DNA of 6,569 nt from an uncultured Candidatus Saccharibacteria bacterium (GTDB lineage: Bacteria > Patescibacteriota > Saccharimonadia > Saccharimonadales > Saccharimonadaceae): positions 1 to 6,569 of the forward strand of contig CALKRO010000027.1 of NCBI GenBank assembly GCA_937990205.1. Direction: 5' to 3'. Shown here piece by piece: positions 6,193 to 6,569 of the stretch. The notes below the pieces were generated by a model, which was not told where the DNA came from, ran no database searches, and saw nothing but the letters and a program-made list of their open reading frames with translations. The stretch's first letter is position 1, and each line of letters opens with the position of its first letter. A program made the translations under genes and the position numbers.

Positions 6193-6348
6193 CTTTTCCT
6201 TTCCTTTACGGAGACACTCTATTAGCTAGACAGTAAGGCAGTTCCGACTTTTTTCTCTGTTTGGCCTATATTAAAAAATATTACAGTTGGAAAAAAGTGG
6301 CTTTCCTTAATTGTCTAGTTCTTCAAATGTCACCTTGATAAACTTACA
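6193..6348 (-). promoter_or_regulatory. Structured 5' leader of the ribosomal-protein operon (about 155 nt)
   Basis: No convincing coding frame exists between the promoter and rplC. The minus-strand RNA can fold into one long imperfect hairpin at 6318-6226. Its outer helix is CTAGACA (6318-6312) with TGTCTAG (6232-6226). After a small AT/C internal loop comes TAAGG (6309-6305) with CCTTA (6238-6234). After an AAAG/AACTG loop comes CC-ACTTTTTT (6300-6291) with AAAAAAGT-(C)-GG (6254-6244). Further in are CTGT (6286-6283) with ACAG (6260-6257) and an apical ATATT/AATAT hairpin. The rplC ribosome-binding site lies just downstream. A leader of this kind before a ribosomal operon suggests autogenous control, as L4 exerts in E. 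coli; the ligand here is unknown. The transcript start is inferred from the promoter. Confidence 0.6.
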
Positions 6349-6386
6349 AAGATGATTTTACCACAAATGAGCCAGATTATCAAGGT
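6332..6386. repeat. 10-bp perfect inverted repeat straddling the promoter
   Basis: On the plus strand ACCTTGATAA (6332-6341) and TTATCAAGGT (6377-6386) are exact reverse complements separated by 35 bp. The right arm contains the complete -35 hexamer of the operon promoter. The left arm falls at about +8 to +17 of the predicted transcript. It could be a pair of operator half-sites, or an RNA stem formed only in read-through transcripts from the upstream gene. No T-run follows it, so it does not look like a terminator. Chance cannot be ruled out for a single 10-bp match. Confidence 0.5.
6355..6383 (-). promoter_or_regulatory. Sigma70-type promoter for the operon
   Basis: On the minus strand, TTGATA (6383-6378) is followed by a 17-nt spacer and TAAAAT (6360-6355). 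The three bases before the -10 box are TGG, giving an extended -10 (TGnTAAAAT). Each box has one mismatch to the consensus and the spacing is optimal. Transcription would start near 6348. The -35 box begins only 8 nt after the stop of the upstream gene, so the promoter fills the short intergenic space. This is the only strong promoter I found in the window. Reading by eye only. Confidence 0.75.
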
Positions 6387-6391
6387 CGGTT

Positions 6392-6569
6392 TTAGATTTC
6401 TTCTACCTCATCGTCCTGGTCGTCATTTTTTGAGACTTTTGAGTCGTTATTTTGGGTGATTTTTGTGGTTGGTTTAGGATTTTTAACTTTTTTCGTGGTA
6501 TTTACCAGGTGGGTTTCCGAAAGATTTTCATAGAATAAACTTTTGCGCACAGCGACAAGTAAAAGGGTG
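6392..6569 (-). CDS. C-terminal end of an unrecognised protein with a lysine-rich then acidic tail
   Basis: A frame open from the window's right edge ends in TAA at 6394-6392 and gives 58 residues. It opens with a hydrophobic/basic stretch, TLLLVAVRKSLFYENLSETH, which looks like the end of a folded domain. It then turns into a low-complexity tail rich in K, T and N (TTKKVKNPKPTTKITQNN) and closes with SKNDDQDDEVEEI. The tail looks disordered and strongly charged, first basic and then acidic. I do not recognise the family. It is not S10 (rpsJ), which would be expected here in the E. coli order and has no such tail. Same strand as the operon, stop 8 nt before the -35 box, with no hairpin terminator between. 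That it is coding at all is likely but not certain. Confidence 0.55.
   Translation of the reverse strand, partial: TLLLVAVRKSLFYENLSETHLVNTTKKVKNPKPTTKITQNNDSKVSKNDDQDDEVEEI

Noticed and set aside
6268..6283. TAATAT-like -10 boxes within the leader as a second promoter
   Set aside because: No acceptable -35 hexamer lies 16-18 nt upstream (TTTTTT or GGAAAG are found there); the A/T richness explains them.
6244..6300. The A/U-rich leader helix with a T-run, as an intrinsic terminator
   Set aside because: The stem is mostly A-U pairs with only a CC/GG base, and the T-run sits inside the stem rather than after it, so efficient factor-independent termination is unlikely.
6307..6333. An eight-codon GTG mini-frame in the leader (VTFEELDN) as a possible leader peptide
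   Set aside because: The AAGG directly abuts the GTG, too close for a ribosome-binding site, and the frame runs into the first arm of the leader hairpin; nothing suggests attenuation-type codon repeats.
1..6569. CRISPR arrays, insertion sequences, tRNA or rRNA genes
   Set aside because: No direct-repeat array, transposase motif, terminal repeats or tRNA-like fold was found; the coding density leaves no room outside 6193-6391.

Overview
The window is a dense ribosomal-protein operon (S10-spc type), transcribed entirely from the minus strand and read from right to left. Fourteen genes are complete (L3, L4, L23, L2, S19, L22, S3, L16, L29, S17, L14, L24, L5, S14). A fifteenth, S8, runs off the left edge. 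Gene order matches the classical bacterial S10 and spc clusters fused into one unit, except that S10 (rpsJ) is not at the head: L3 is the first gene after the promoter.

The organism is a bacterium of moderate GC. The very tight packing, the short L24 (75 residues), a 208-residue S3 and the style of L22 and L5 suggest a reduced-genome Patescibacteria/CPR lineage, most likely Candidatus Saccharibacteria (TM7). That assignment rests on remembered family sequences, not on a search. The ordinary code is used: genes stop with TAA, except S14 with TAG, and no in-frame TGA is seen.

Region by region (minus-strand direction): 6569-6392 is the 3' end of an unrecognised gene with a lysine-rich then acidic tail. 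Its stop is followed after 8 nt by a very good sigma70-type promoter (TTGATA, 17-nt spacer, extended TGG-TAAAAT). About 155 nt of leader follow, holding a long imperfect hairpin at 6318-6226, and then rplC. Bases 6192-1 are genes with junctions of -1 to +3 nt, except S14-to-S8 at 12 nt.

The products assemble around both subunits: L3, L4, L23, L2, L22, L16, L29, L14, L24 and L5 in the 50S; S19, S3, S17, S14 and S8 in the 30S. Nearly every Shine-Dalgarno sequence lies inside the 3' end of the preceding gene, so translation is probably coupled along the whole transcript. The least-explained parts are the non-coding leader and a 10-bp inverted repeat straddling the promoter.
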